64,000 bases of DNA from Micromonospora sp. WMMD961 (GTDB lineage: Bacteria > Actinomycetota > Actinomycetes > Mycobacteriales > Micromonosporaceae). The notes under the pieces are model-generated. The model ran no database searches and was not told the origin of the DNA. It worked only from the letters and a program-made list of their open reading frames with translations. Every line of letters starts with the position of its first letter. Positions within the stretch are counted from its first letter, which is position 1. Below, piece by piece: positions 25,510-35,847 of the stretch. The DNA lies in assembly GCF_029626145.1 (NCBI RefSeq), contig NZ_JARUBJ010000002.1:6024501-6088500 (forward strand), given 5' to 3'. The translations under genes and the position numbers were made by a program.

Positions 25510-26262
25510 TCAGGCGCGGGGAGTGCTGTGCTCACTGGCGGCGTCCAGGGCGGCGGCCTCCTCCGGCGTGGGCGCGGTGCCGCCCAGGTGCGCCGGCTGC
25601 CACCAGGCGTCGTCCGGGCCGGCCGGCTGTTCCGGATAGTCCCGCTGGGCCCGGTCGACGAGAGCGCTGAGCCGGGTGGTCAGCTCGGCGGCCAGCACGT
25701 TCGGGTCCGGGAAGTCCGCCGGGTCGATCGGCTCGCCGATCAGGATGGTGATCGGCGTGTGCCGGCGGGTGAGCGTGCGGGGCCGGCCCTTGGTCCAGAG
25801 CCGCTGGGTGCCCCACAGCGCGACCGGCAACACCGGCACCTTCGCCGAGCGGGCCATCCGGACCGTGCCGCTCTTGAGTTCCTTGACGGTGAACGACCGG
25901 CTGATCGTCGCCTCGGGGAAGACGCCGACGACCTCCCCCTGCTTGAGCGCGTTCACGGCGGCGCGGAACGAGGCCGCACCGGCCTGCCGGTCCACCGGGA
26001 TGTGCCGCATGCCACGCATCAGCGGACCGGAGATCCGGTGCGTGAAGACCGAGTCCTTGGCCATGAAGCGGACCAGCCGACCCGACGCGTTGGCGCCCAG
26101 ACCGGCGAAGATGAAGTCGAGGTAGCTGACGTGGTTGCTGGCCAACACCGCCCCGCCGGTGCGCGGTACGTGGTGGGCGCCCTCGATGGTGATCTTCAGG
26201 TCGAGGAGACGGAACATCGTCTTGGCGGTGGCGATAACGGGCGGGTACACGAGCTCCGGCAT
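25510..26262 (-). CDS. 1-acyl-sn-glycerol-3-phosphate acyltransferase family (PlsC-like)
   Basis: 250 residues. The acyltransferase motif NHVSYLD (residues 43-49, NHx4D) and motif III FPEAT near residue 115 are intact, with VPVLPVALWG as the fourth block. It would transfer an acyl chain to lysophosphatidate or a related lysolipid at the membrane. The last 35 residues are a disordered Ala/Pro tail. Confidence 0.9.
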   Translation of the reverse strand: MPELVYPPVIATAKTMFRLLDLKITIEGAHHVPRTGGAVLASNHVSYLDFIFAGLGANASGRLVRFMAKDSVFTHRISGPLMRGMRHIPVDRQAGAASFRAAVNALKQGEVVGVFPEATISRSFTVKELKSGTVRMARSAKVPVLPVALWGTQRLWTKGRPRTLTRRHTPITILIGEPIDPADFPDPNVLAAELTTRLSALVDRAQRDYPEQPAGPDDAWWQPAHLGGTAPTPEEAAALDAASEHSTPRA

Positions 26263-26355
26263 CCGCAGAATCTACCCTGCCGGGCTGGGTTCGGCCGGGT
26301 GGCGATCCGGCGGCGACACGATCCGCGTGCCGCCACCGGCTCGTCCGTCGATTTC

Positions 26356-28416
26356 TCAGTCGGCGAGGTTGTTCAGGTCGATTCGGCCCCGGGCGAACGC
26401 GTCCACCCGACCCCAGCGGCCCGGAATGTCCAACACCTCGATCCGACCCATCCCCACCGGCAGCCGCGGCTCGACCGCCAGGTGCCCCTCGTGCGGCTCC
26501 AGACCGAGCATGGTGCGCAACAGCAGCAGCGGCGTGCCCGTGGACCAGGCCTGCGGGCTACACGCCGTCGGATACTCCACCGGGAACTTCGTCAGCTCCC
26601 TCGGGTAGCCACCGAACGCCTCCGGCAACCGCCCGTCGAAGTACGTCGCCGCGTCCAGGATGCCGTTGGCGATGGTGGCGGCCTCCTCGGCGAAGCCGTA
26701 CCGGCGCAGACCCCAGGCGATGAAGGAGTTGTCGAACGGCCAGATCGTGCCGTTGTGGTAGCCGATCGGGTTGTACCGGGTCTCCCCCTCGGCGAGGGTG
26801 CGCACCCCCCAGCCGGAGAACAGTCGTGGGCCGACCAGGTGCTCGGCGAGCTTCTCCGCCCGGTCGGGCTCGACGATCCCGCTCCACAACAGGTGGCCGA
26901 TGTTGGAGCTGAGGATGTCGCACTGGCGGCCGTCCGGGTCCAGGGCCAGGGCGAAGTACTCGCCATCGGCCACCCACCAGTCCCGGTTGAACCGCGCCTT
27001 CAACTCTGCCGCCTCCCGCTCCAACTGGTCGGCGAACTCCGGGTCACCCCAGAACTCGCGGGCCAGCCGGGCCGCGCGGACCTTCGCGTCGTACGCGTAC
27101 CCCTGCACCTCACAGGTGGCGCGCGGGAACGGCGGCAGGGTGCCGTCGGAGTAGGAGATCGAGTCCCAGGAGTCCTTCCAGCACTGGTTCTCCAGACCGG
27201 TGTCGGTGTTGCGGCGCTCGTACCAGATGTAGCCGTTGCCGACCAGGTCGGCGTAGTTGTCGATCCACCTCAGCGCCGCCCGGGACTCCTGCTCCAACTC
27301 CTTGACCAGCGCGACGTCCCCGCTCCACCGCTCGTACTCGTCGAGCAGGATGACGAACAGCGGCGTCGCGTCCACCGAGCCGTAGTACGGCGAGTGCGGC
27401 TGCTCCTCGAAGGCCGCGGTCTCGCCGTAGCGCATCTCGTGCAGGATGCGCCCCGGGTCCTCGTCCCGGAAGTCGTCGAACCGGCTGCCCTGCAGCGACG
27501 CAAGGATGCGCAGCGTCGTCTTCGACAACTGCGGGGTGAACGGTAGCGTCTGTAGGCAGGTCAGGATGCTGTCCCGGCCGAACATGGTCATGAACCAGGG
27601 CAGACCGGCGGCCGGCAGAGTGGCACCGCCCAGCGACAGCGGTGAGAAGCGCAACGCCGCCAGGTCGATCAGGCTGCGCCGGTAGGTGCTGGCCACCCGG
27701 CCGTGCTCACTGTTGACCTTCGGGGCGTCGGCGATCCACTGTTCCAGGTCGTGCTGGAGGGCGAGCCGCTCGGTGCCGTGCGTACGCAGCCCGAGACGCA
27801 GGTCGCGGCCGCCGGGCCCGACGGCGTTGGTCTGGACGTCGATCGAGGCTTCCCACTGCTCGTTGGGCTCCAGGTGGACGGTGTACGTGAAACCCGTGTT
27901 GTCGTACCGGGCCGACATCGACGAGGAGATGACCGTCTCGCGTCGGAAGTTGCCCCGCCGGTACCCCAACCGCAGTCGGTCCGTCTCGACCTCGGTGTAG
28001 ATCTCGCCCTTCTTGTTCAGGATCTCGTCCTTGACCTGGAACAGGTCGGCGAAGTCCGAGGCCGCGTCCATCCGGACTTCCAGGTCGACCGGCTTCTCGT
28101 CGTGGTTGAGGATGGTGATTTGCTCCCGGAAGCTGCCGCCCACCGCCCGTTCCCGGACGATCGACAGCTTCGCGTCCACATAGTGCGTGGCCATGCCCGG
28201 CACCAGGAAGAACCTCGACTCGAAGTACTGCAGGTCGTCGAAGGAGAGCGAGTTGAGCCGCTCGCCGTTGACGGTCAGCACCCACGTCGACAGGAAACGG
28301 GTGTCGATGGAGAAGAGCCCGGTGGGCTCGCTCGGCGTCGCCTCGATGTCGCCGGTGTCCTCGCAGACGACGAATGTGTTGCCGTCCAGGATCCGGATCG
28401 TGTTGCTCTGCCCCAT
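26356..28416 (-). CDS. Glycogen-debranching-type amylo-alpha-1,6-glucosidase family protein
   Basis: 686 residues. The N-terminal beta-sandwich domain (NTFVVCEDTGDIEATPSEPTG, LFSIDTRFLS) and the C-terminal (alpha/alpha)6 barrel (GLPWFMTMFGRDSILT, GSVDATPLFVILLDEY, NQCWKDSWDSI, YNPIGYHNGTIWPFDNSF) match the actinobacterial amylo-alpha-1,6-glucosidase family. These act on oligo- or polyglucans; the exact substrate is uncertain. ATG 28416 overlaps the SCP2-protein stop by one base (TGATG), with GGGGAGG upstream, so the pair is co-translated. Confidence 0.87.
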   Translation of the reverse strand: MGQSNTIRILDGNTFVVCEDTGDIEATPSEPTGLFSIDTRFLSTWVLTVNGERLNSLSFDDLQYFESRFFLVPGMATHYVDAKLSIVRERAVGGSFREQITILNHDEKPVDLEVRMDAASDFADLFQVKDEILNKKGEIYTEVETDRLRLGYRRGNFRRETVISSSMSARYDNTGFTYTVHLEPNEQWEASIDVQTNAVGPGGRDLRLGLRTHGTERLALQHDLEQWIADAPKVNSEHGRVASTYRRSLIDLAALRFSPLSLGGATLPAAGLPWFMTMFGRDSILTCLQTLPFTPQLSKTTLRILASLQGSRFDDFRDEDPGRILHEMRYGETAAFEEQPHSPYYGSVDATPLFVILLDEYERWSGDVALVKELEQESRAALRWIDNYADLVGNGYIWYERRNTDTGLENQCWKDSWDSISYSDGTLPPFPRATCEVQGYAYDAKVRAARLAREFWGDPEFADQLEREAAELKARFNRDWWVADGEYFALALDPDGRQCDILSSNIGHLLWSGIVEPDRAEKLAEHLVGPRLFSGWGVRTLAEGETRYNPIGYHNGTIWPFDNSFIAWGLRRYGFAEEAATIANGILDAATYFDGRLPEAFGGYPRELTKFPVEYPTACSPQAWSTGTPLLLLRTMLGLEPHEGHLAVEPRLPVGMGRIEVLDIPGRWGRVDAFARGRIDLNNLAD

Positions 28417-28787
28417 CAGTGCACCTCCCCGGCGAAGCGGCGACGGGGCCCCCGGGAGTCCGGGGAACCCGGGAAGATCCGCTCGACCTGCACGACCAGA
28501 CGAGCGTCACCCGACACCGTCATGTCCCCCCGCAGCAGCGCGGCCAGGCCGTGCTCACGCCCGGCGGCGATGTCGTCGAAGAGGACCGGGTTCGCCCCGA
28601 TGACGGTGTCGGCCTCCTGATCCTCCTGGCTCACGTTCAGCCGGCCGTGGTCGATCCTCAGCAGCCAGTGCCGGGTCTGCGCCCCCTCGTTCAGGTCGAT
28701 GCGCAGTGTCCCGGAGGTCTTCGCCAGCAGGGGTTCGTACCCCCGCCGGTCCAAGTCCTCGAAGAACCTCGTGGTCGCGTCCACCAT
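28416..28787 (-). CDS. SCP2 sterol-binding domain protein
   Basis: 123 residues with the SCP2 fold (LRIDLNEGAQTRHWLLRIDHGRLNV, ADTVIGANPVLFDDIAAG, RGDMTVSGDARLVVQVERIFP). Such domains bind lipids or act as small accessory domains. AGGAG 8 nt before ATG 28787 supports the start. Why it is coupled to a glucosidase is unknown. Confidence 0.8.
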   Translation of the reverse strand: MVDATTRFFEDLDRRGYEPLLAKTSGTLRIDLNEGAQTRHWLLRIDHGRLNVSQEDQEADTVIGANPVLFDDIAAGREHGLAALLRGDMTVSGDARLVVQVERIFPGSPDSRGPRRRFAGEVH

Positions 28788-29004
28788 CGGGTCCACTCCT
28801 CCCAGTTGCCGGGCCCGGGATCCCACCCACCGCGCTCGCGTGGCGCGGACGGCCGGCGTTGCACGTCCTCGCACGGGTCCCCACACGGCCTCAGCCCAAC
28901 CTCGCCCAGATCGGGTGACCCCACTCCCCCATGAGTCCTGGGAACGCGAAGCGCCGGCCCTCCCCCGGGGTGAGGGGAAGGGCCGACGCTCCCGCGGCGG
29001 ACGG

Positions 29005-29421
29005 TCAGTTGTTCGGGTCGTCGGCGCTGATGTCCGCGAGCACCGACTGCGGTTCACGTTCGACCGCGAGGTCACCCATCGAGACCAGGCCGACCAGACG
29101 CCCGTCGTCGATCACCGGAAGCCGGCGTACGGCGTACGTACGCATCAGGTCAGCGGCGGCGACCGCGTCGTCGTACTGGCTCACCGTGATCACGTCACGG
29201 GTGGTGATCTGGTTCAGCCGCGTCGAGCCCGCGTCCATGTTCTCCGCGACACCCCGGACCGTGATGTCCCGGTCCGTCACGATGCCGACCACACTGTCTC
29301 CGTCGGTCACCACCACATCACCGATCGCGCTGTCACGCATCTCCTGCGCGGCCGCGATGAGTGTGTCGTTGCCGTCCATCGTCACCAACCGGGTCGTCAT
29401 GAACTCTCCGACCGTTGTCAT
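29005..29421 (-). CDS. CBS-domain protein (Hrp1-like)
   Basis: 138 residues consisting of two CBS domains: VGEFMTTRLVTMDGNDTLIAAAQEM...GIVTDRDITVR and ITTRDVITVSQYDDAVAAADLM...GLVSMGDLAVE. It resembles the mycobacterial hypoxic response protein 1. CBS pairs bind adenine nucleotides. GAGGGGAG precedes the ATG. Confidence 0.87.
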   Translation of the reverse strand: MTTVGEFMTTRLVTMDGNDTLIAAAQEMRDSAIGDVVVTDGDSVVGIVTDRDITVRGVAENMDAGSTRLNQITTRDVITVSQYDDAVAAADLMRTYAVRRLPVIDDGRLVGLVSMGDLAVEREPQSVLADISADDPNN

Positions 29422-29632
29422 GGTGCTCCCCTCTCGGTGTCGGCACGGCCCGTCTACCCGCCGCTCGCCACCGGCTAACGCGCACGACCCGACGCCTGTC
29501 GGCGCCCATCCCGCCACTCCTCCCCCGTGCCCTGGGCGGCGCCGCCAGCGCGGGAGGCGGGTACACCCGGTGACCCTCCGGGCACCCGGCGGCGGGGCAA
29601 CGCATTGCGCCACCGTTGCCTACCGTGGGCGG

Positions 29633-30214
29633 ATGATGGCGGTCGAGGAAGAGCTGCGGGAGCTGGTCGTCGCCAGCGGTTGGCTGACCCGGGCGCTGAC
29701 CGTGGTGCGGGAATCCGGGCTGCCGGACGCCTGGATCGGCGCGGGGGCCCTGCGCGACCTGGTCTGGGGCGAGCGGTACGGCGACGGGTTCGACCCGGCG
29801 CGGGTCCGGGATCTGGACGTGGTCTTCTTCGACCCGACGAGGCTGACCCGAGCCGACGACGACCGGGCCACCGCCCGACTGGCGGGGATGTGGCCGCAGC
29901 CGCCGTGGCAGGCACGCAACCAGGCGGCGGTGCACACCTGGTACGCGGCGAAGTTCGGCGGCGACCCGATCGAGCCGTACCGCAGCGTGGCCGAGGCGGT
30001 CGCCACCTGGCCGGAGTACGCGACCGCGGTGGCCGTCCGGTTGGATCCGGCCGAGCGCCTGGAGGTGTGCGCCCCGTACGGCCTGACGGATCTTCTCGGC
30101 GGCATCTGGCGACACAACCCCGCCCGGGTGGACGTGGCCCGGTCCCGGCAGCGGTTGGCCCGGCACCGGCCGGCGCAGCGCTGGCCCGGGGTGACCGTGA
30201 TCGCTCCGAACTGA
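29633..30214 (+). CDS. Nucleotidyltransferase family protein
   Basis: 193 residues. GAGALRDLVWG followed by RDLDVVFFDP gives the pol-beta-like pattern with the metal-binding DxD. The rest (HTWYAAKFGGDPIEPYRSVAEAVATWPEYATAVAVRL) matches a known family of stand-alone nucleotidyltransferase-like proteins of unknown target. Starts at ATG 29633 or 29636. Confidence 0.8.
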   Translation: MMAVEEELRELVVASGWLTRALTVVRESGLPDAWIGAGALRDLVWGERYGDGFDPARVRDLDVVFFDPTRLTRADDDRATARLAGMWPQPPWQARNQAAVHTWYAAKFGGDPIEPYRSVAEAVATWPEYATAVAVRLDPAERLEVCAPYGLTDLLGGIWRHNPARVDVARSRQRLARHRPAQRWPGVTVIAPN

Positions 30215-30233
30215 CGGGCGAGCGACGGGCGGG

Positions 30234-30674
30234 TCAGCCCCGAGGCGGCATCCCGTAGAGCCGCTCCACGTGCAGGCGCAGCACGAGGCGCCCCTCGTCG
30301 ACCATCGCCTGGCGGTACTCCTCCCAGTCCGGGTGCTCGCCGCGCAGCGCACGGTAGAGACCCACCAACTCCTCGACGGTCGCGTCGCCGTGCTCGGCGG
30401 CCGGCGGGGTGAGTTCGACGCGACCCTCGACCACCGCGTACGCCCAGCCGTCCTCGCTGCCGACGTGGAAGCTGGCACGCGGGTCGCGGCGCAGATTGGC
30501 GGTCTTGGCGCGCCCATCGGTGACCGACACCCGGATCAGGCCCGCGTCCCGGTCGAAGGAGTAGACCACTGTCGACAACTGCGGGCGGCCGTCCCGCTTG
30601 ATGGTGGCGAGCACGCCCATCGAGCGGCCGGCTACCAGATCGGTCAACGCCTGCTGGGTGCCGTCATCCGGCAT
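30234..30674 (-). CDS. PPOX-class F420-dependent oxidoreductase
   Basis: 146 residues with a split beta-barrel flavin/F420-binding fold: GRSMGVLATIKRDGRPQLSTVVYSFD, RVSVTDGRAKTANLRRDPRASFHV. The family is typical of actinobacteria that make coenzyme F420. Substrate unknown. GGAGG lies just before ATG 30674. Confidence 0.85.
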   Translation of the reverse strand: MPDDGTQQALTDLVAGRSMGVLATIKRDGRPQLSTVVYSFDRDAGLIRVSVTDGRAKTANLRRDPRASFHVGSEDGWAYAVVEGRVELTPPAAEHGDATVEELVGLYRALRGEHPDWEEYRQAMVDEGRLVLRLHVERLYGMPPRG

Positions 30675-30813
30675 GGTGTCCTCCAGGTTGGACGATCGTC
30701 TCCGACCCATCCAAGCACGACCAGCGGGACCGTCGCCTGCGACCGCCCGGAACGGCCGAGCCCCCGCCGGCGTACGGCGAGGGCTCGGCGGTGGCGACTG
30801 CGCCGGGTGCCGG

Positions 30814-31848
<1,035 letters not shown>

Positions 31849-31964
31849 CTACCCAGCCCACCCCCGAAACCGGGAGCCCTTTCCCACCCCCCGGGTCCCG
31901 CATCACACGCCACCCCGTCCCCGCCCCACCCCGCCCCCGACCGTCCCCTCCCCCGACTCACCCC

Positions 31965-32025
31965 GTTGATCATGAAGTTATTGCCGCGACACGCCGTGGC
32001 AGGTGGCAACAACTTCATGATCGAC
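31965..32025. repeat. Intergenic palindrome (GATCATGA type)
   Basis: Arms 31965-31985 and 32005-32025 are reverse complements over 21 nt with two mismatches. The outer end GTTGATCATGAAGTT matches the elements at 13351 and 46741. It lies between asd and the M16 peptidase gene. Confidence 0.85.
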
Positions 32026-32035
32026 GCGGGAAGGG

Positions 32036-32103
32036 GGAAGGGGGAAGGCGGGGGCGGGGGCGGGGGCGGAGGGGAGAGAGGGAGAGAGGGAGAGAGGGAG
32101 GGG
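32036..32103. repeat. G-rich and GGGAGA purine repeat tract
   Basis: The + strand carries GGGGGC repeats followed by GGGAGAGA repeats with almost no pyrimidines, ending at the stop codon of the M16 gene (minus strand). Such a homopurine run could form a G-quadruplex or triplex in DNA; the transcript of the M16 gene would carry the C/T-rich strand. Confidence 0.9.
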
Positions 32104-33441
32104 TCAGGCGATCAGGTCGCCCAGGTTCGCGGCGGTCAGCTCGTCGCGGATCACGGCGGCGTCGCCCTCGACGACCAGGGTCAACGCGTCCGGGTGCAGG
32201 TGGGTGGCGGCCGCTGCGGAGACCTGGTCCACGTCCGCCGCCAGCAGCGACTCCCGCAGACGGGCGTGGTAGTCGTCCGGCAGGTCGTGCACCACGAGCG
32301 TGGTCAGCGCGGAGGCGATCGCCCGGGGGCTCTGCAGCTCGACCGAGAGCTGCCCGGCCCGCCAGGACCGGGCCACCTCCAACTCCTCCTCGGTGACCCC
32401 GGTGGCCTGGGTACGGGTGATCTCACCCACCGCCTCCACCAGGGCCGGCGCGGTGACCGCCGTCTGGACGCCGGAGCTGACGGCGAACCGCCCGAACCGC
32501 CGGGACGACGCGAAGTCACCCCGGATGCCGTACGTGTAGCCGTGCACCTCGCGGAGCAGGTGGTTGAGTCGGGAGGTGAACGCCCCGCCGAGCACCGTGC
32601 CGGCGAGCGTCATCGGCACGTGGTCGGGGTGCGCCCGGTGCGGCGACGGGTGGCCCAGCCGCAGCGTGGACTGCACCGAACCGGGGCGGTCCACCAGGAT
32701 GATCCGGCGCTCGGTGTGCAGCGGCACCTCGATCGGGCCGCCCCGCTCGGCCGGGCCGCCGCCGGAGCCGGCGAACGCCGCCGCGGCCAGCGCGTCCAGG
32801 TCGATCCGGTCCAGGTCCCCGGCGACGATCAGGGTGCCGGGGCGCAGGAACCACTCGGAGTGGAAGACCGTCACGTCCTCCACGTCCAACCCGGCGACCG
32901 ACTCCGGATCGCCGTGCATGGGACGCCCCCAGCGGTTCTCCGCGCCGAACAGGTCGGCGCGCAACGCGGCGTCGGCGCGCGGACCCGGGTTGGCCCAGTC
33001 CATCCGCAGCGCGGTCGCCTCGTCGTCGCGGACCCGGCGCACGTCGGCGGGATCCAGTCGGGGCGTCCGGACCGCCTCGGCGAGCAGTTCCACGGCCGCG
33101 CTGAGGCGGTCCACCGGGATCACCACGCTCGCCTGGAACGAGTCCCAGTCCAGCCCGGTCGTCAACGCGGTGCCGAGCCCTTCGACGGCGAGCGCGTACG
33201 CGGCGGCGTCGCGCTGCGCGGTCCCCTCTTCGAGGGCCTTCGCCAGCACGCCGGACAGGCCCTCCTTGCCGACCGGCTCCTGGCCTGCGCCCACGTCGAG
33301 CAGCAGCAGGGCCACGGCGAGGTTCTGCCCGGGCAGGTGCGCGGCGACGACCTGACCACCGGCCACGGCGCGGCGGACCACCGGCGGGAACCGGTACGGG
33401 CGTGCGGCGCCCGGGCCGGGACGGTCGGCGATCAGCGTCAT
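32104..33441 (-). CDS. M16 family peptidase, non-catalytic partner
   Basis: 445 residues with the two-lobe M16 fold. The zinc motif HxxEH is missing from the N-terminal lobe (the region reads GLSGVLAKALEEGT). The C-terminal lobe keeps the characteristic LREVHGYTYGIRG Arg/Tyr pair that completes the active site of a partner. The ATG at 33441 overlaps the stop of the catalytic gene by 4 bp. The two proteins presumably form a heterodimeric processing-type peptidase. Confidence 0.88.
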   Translation of the reverse strand: MTLIADRPGPGAARPYRFPPVVRRAVAGGQVVAAHLPGQNLAVALLLLDVGAGQEPVGKEGLSGVLAKALEEGTAQRDAAAYALAVEGLGTALTTGLDWDSFQASVVIPVDRLSAAVELLAEAVRTPRLDPADVRRVRDDEATALRMDWANPGPRADAALRADLFGAENRWGRPMHGDPESVAGLDVEDVTVFHSEWFLRPGTLIVAGDLDRIDLDALAAAAFAGSGGGPAERGGPIEVPLHTERRIILVDRPGSVQSTLRLGHPSPHRAHPDHVPMTLAGTVLGGAFTSRLNHLLREVHGYTYGIRGDFASSRRFGRFAVSSGVQTAVTAPALVEAVGEITRTQATGVTEEELEVARSWRAGQLSVELQSPRAIASALTTLVVHDLPDDYHARLRESLLAADVDQVSAAAATHLHPDALTLVVEGDAAVIRDELTAANLGDLIA

Positions 33442-34727
33442 GAGGTCTCCTCGGGCAGGTAGGTCAGGGTCACCCGGTCGGTGGCGAGCACGTCGGCGGC
33501 GGCCTCGGCGATCTGCTCGGCGGTCACCGCGAGCAGGCCCGGCAACTGGTCGGCGATGCGGGCCGGGTCACCGAACTGGGTGGCGTACCGGCCGAGTAGG
33601 TCCGCACGACCGTCCACGGTGGACAGCTGACGCCACCAGCCGGTGCTCAGCAGCGCCTTGGCCCGGTCGAGTTCGGCAGCGGTGACCGGCACGGTGGCCA
33701 GCTCGTCGACGACCTGGGCCAGCCCTTCGGCCAGCCGCTCGGCGCTCACTCCGGGGCGGGCGGTGGCGGTGGCGATCAGCGGTGCCGGGGCGTGCGCGAG
33801 GTCCACCCCGTACGCCCCGATCAGGTCCGGCTGGGCGATCCGCTCGCCGTCGGCGAGCCGCTGGTAGAGCCGGCTGCCCCGGCCGCTGCCGAGGACGGTG
33901 GCGAGCACGGTGATCACGTTGTATTCCGGGCTGCCGAACGGGTAGCTGCGGTGGGCGATGTAGACCCGGGGCGCCGGCACGTCGGCGCTCACCGACTCGA
34001 CGGCCGCCTGCCCGGTGGTCGGGACGGTGCGGCCGTCCGGGGCCGGCGGGATGTCGTCGCGCGGGGGCAGCGCGCCGAAGTACTTGTCGGCCAGCGCGAA
34101 CACGTCGGAGGCGGTGGCGTCGCCGACCACGGTGAGCACCGCGTTGTTGGGCGCGTAGTAGGTCTGGTGGAACGCCTGGAAGGTGGCGAGGTCAGCGGCG
34201 TTCAGGTCGGCCATCGAGCCGATCGTCGCGTGGTGGTAGGGGTGCCCCGGCGGGTAGAGCAGCGGCAGCAACCGCAGCCAGGCGTCCCCGTACGGAACGT
34301 TCTCGTAGCGCTGCCGGCGCTCGTTCTTGACGACGTCGCGTTGGTTGTCGAGCGTCTCCTGGGTGAGGGCCGGAACCAGGCCACCCATCCGGTCGGCCTC
34401 CAACCAGAGCGCCAGCTCCAGGTGCTCGGCCGGGACCGTCTCGAAGTAGTTGGTCCGGTCCGGGTTGGTGGTGGCGTTGAGCGAGCCTCCGGAACCCTGG
34501 ATCAACTTCATGTGCTCGGTCTTCGCCACGTTGACCGAGCCCTCGAACATCAGGTGCTCGAAGAGGTGGGCGAAGCCGGTCTGCCCGGCCGGCTCGTGTC
34601 GGGAGCCTACGTCGTACCACAGGTTGACGGCCACGGCCGGCGCGGTGCGGTCCTCACTCACCACCACGCGCAGGCCGTTGTCCAGTCGGGACGTCTCGAT
34701 GGGCCAGGGGTAACCGCTGTCGGGCAT
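33438..34727 (-). CDS. M16 family zinc peptidase, catalytic subunit
   Basis: 429 residues. The inverted zinc motif HLFEH is at residues 54-58, and the third ligand lies in VVKNERRQ about 75 residues on. SGGSLNATTNPDRTNYFETVP is the usual following block. It is first in the coupled pair with the non-catalytic gene at 32104. No signal peptide, so it is cytosolic or exported by an unseen route. Confidence 0.92.
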   Translation of the reverse strand: MPDSGYPWPIETSRLDNGLRVVVSEDRTAPAVAVNLWYDVGSRHEPAGQTGFAHLFEHLMFEGSVNVAKTEHMKLIQGSGGSLNATTNPDRTNYFETVPAEHLELALWLEADRMGGLVPALTQETLDNQRDVVKNERRQRYENVPYGDAWLRLLPLLYPPGHPYHHATIGSMADLNAADLATFQAFHQTYYAPNNAVLTVVGDATASDVFALADKYFGALPPRDDIPPAPDGRTVPTTGQAAVESVSADVPAPRVYIAHRSYPFGSPEYNVITVLATVLGSGRGSRLYQRLADGERIAQPDLIGAYGVDLAHAPAPLIATATARPGVSAERLAEGLAQVVDELATVPVTAAELDRAKALLSTGWWRQLSTVDGRADLLGRYATQFGDPARIADQLPGLLAVTAEQIAEAAADVLATDRVTLTYLPEETS

Positions 34728-34827
34728 GCCCCGACGCTATCCGATCTACCGGGCCGAAAGGTGACGTGCGCTCCGTCGGCGAGCCGACCCACCGCATCAG
34801 GAGGGCCGATCGGGGTATCGGGGGGCG

Positions 34828-35562
34828 GTGACCGTCAACCCGCCCCCGTCCCGGCTCGCCACCGCCGTCGAACGCGCCAGCGCCGCACTCAGCCGGCGCC
34901 GCGGCCGGTTGCTGCATCCGGCCGGTCGCTCCTTCACCGCCGAGCTGATGATCTGGGGTACGCCCGGACCGCCCACCGGGGCCGGTCTGCTGGACGACCC
35001 CGGCCGGTACCGGGCCACCGTCCGGATCTCCAAGGGCACCCCCACGCCCGGCAGCTGGCCGGACGTGCTGGGCCTGGCGCTGCGTCTGCACCGCGACGGC
35101 GGCCATCCCTTCGACCTGCTGGTCAGTTCCAGCGGTGCCGCCCCGCTGCTGCGCAACCTGCCGCTGCCCCGGCGCGGCTTCACCGGGACGTACACCTCGA
35201 TCATGTGTTACCGGGTCGGTCCCCGCCGGATCTGGCTGGCCGCGCTGGCCGACCCCGACTCGGTCGGTCTCGGACGCAGCCTGAGCGCGGTGGCCGCCGC
35301 GACCCGGACGGACACGCCGCGAATGGTGCTCGCGGTCGCGTCCGCCGTGGGGCCGTGGCGGCCGGTGGGGCAGATCAGCATCGGCGCCCAACTCGACGCC
35401 GAGGAGGACGCCGCGCTCGCGTTCGAGCCGGTGCGCAACCTGCCCCCCGACCTTCGGGTGGCCGGCCCGTTGGCCTGGCTGCGGGAGCAGACCTACCGGG
35501 GGTCACGCCGGGCTCGCGGGGCGAGCGCTCAGTCCGGAGGCTCGACCGCGACCACCGTCTGA
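34828..35562 (+). CDS. Hypothetical protein with catalase-like fold features
   Basis: 244 residues. The pattern RYRATVRISKGTPTPGSWPDVLGLALRLHRDGGHPFDLLVSSS is reminiscent of the RFS...DxxGxALR segment of haem catalase-related proteins, but the haem-ligand Tyr and distal His cannot be placed. Start GTG 34828. Its last 34 bp overlap the convergent small gene at 35529. Confidence 0.6.
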   Translation: MTVNPPPSRLATAVERASAALSRRRGRLLHPAGRSFTAELMIWGTPGPPTGAGLLDDPGRYRATVRISKGTPTPGSWPDVLGLALRLHRDGGHPFDLLVSSSGAAPLLRNLPLPRRGFTGTYTSIMCYRVGPRRIWLAALADPDSVGLGRSLSAVAAATRTDTPRMVLAVASAVGPWRPVGQISIGAQLDAEEDAALAFEPVRNLPPDLRVAGPLAWLREQTYRGSRRARGASAQSGGSTATTV

Positions 35563-35747
35563 TCCGAGGTACGACGTTCCAGCACCGTGTCCGGTGCCGC
35601 GTTCTGGTCCTCCTCGCGGATGTCCGACTCGGCGAGGATGGCCTGCGCCTGCGCCTCCGGGTCGTCGCTGCCCACGGCCTCCTCCTCGGGCAGGAGGTGG
35701 TGGGCGCGGGACTCCACCCGGTCCTGATCGCTCTGTTCGTCAGTCAT
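35529..35747 (-). CDS. Small acidic hypothetical protein
   Basis: 72 residues, highly charged and probably disordered (EEEAVGSDDPEAQAQAILAE). It overlaps the convergent gene at 34828 by 34 bp. No function recognised. Confidence 0.6.
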   Translation of the reverse strand: MTDEQSDQDRVESRAHHLLPEEEAVGSDDPEAQAQAILAESDIREEDQNAAPDTVLERRTSDQTVVAVEPPD

Positions 35748-35834
35748 GGCACCCCTGTTACCCCGCCGTCGACGCTGACACGCGATGTTCACTCCGCATC
35801 TTGGGACGACGCGGTGGCTCCGCATCGGGTCGGG

Positions 35835-35840
35835 TACGCT
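35835..35840 (+). promoter_or_regulatory. Probable -10 box of the DAHP synthase leader transcript
   Basis: TACGCT lies 7 nt before the GTG of the leader peptide, the spacing expected for a leaderless message beginning at or near 35848. No good -35 hexamer is visible. Confidence 0.45.
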
Positions 35841-35847
35841 GTGCGAC

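Noticed and set aside
25528..27546. Very long open frame on the + strand (over 670 codons) opposite the acyltransferase and glucosidase genes
   Set aside because: It is antisense to two well-conserved genes; high GC keeps the opposite frame open, and the translation is low-complexity with no domain.
34828..35562. Functional haem catalase
   Set aside because: Only one short segment resembles the family; the haem Tyr and distal His cannot be placed and the length is about half.
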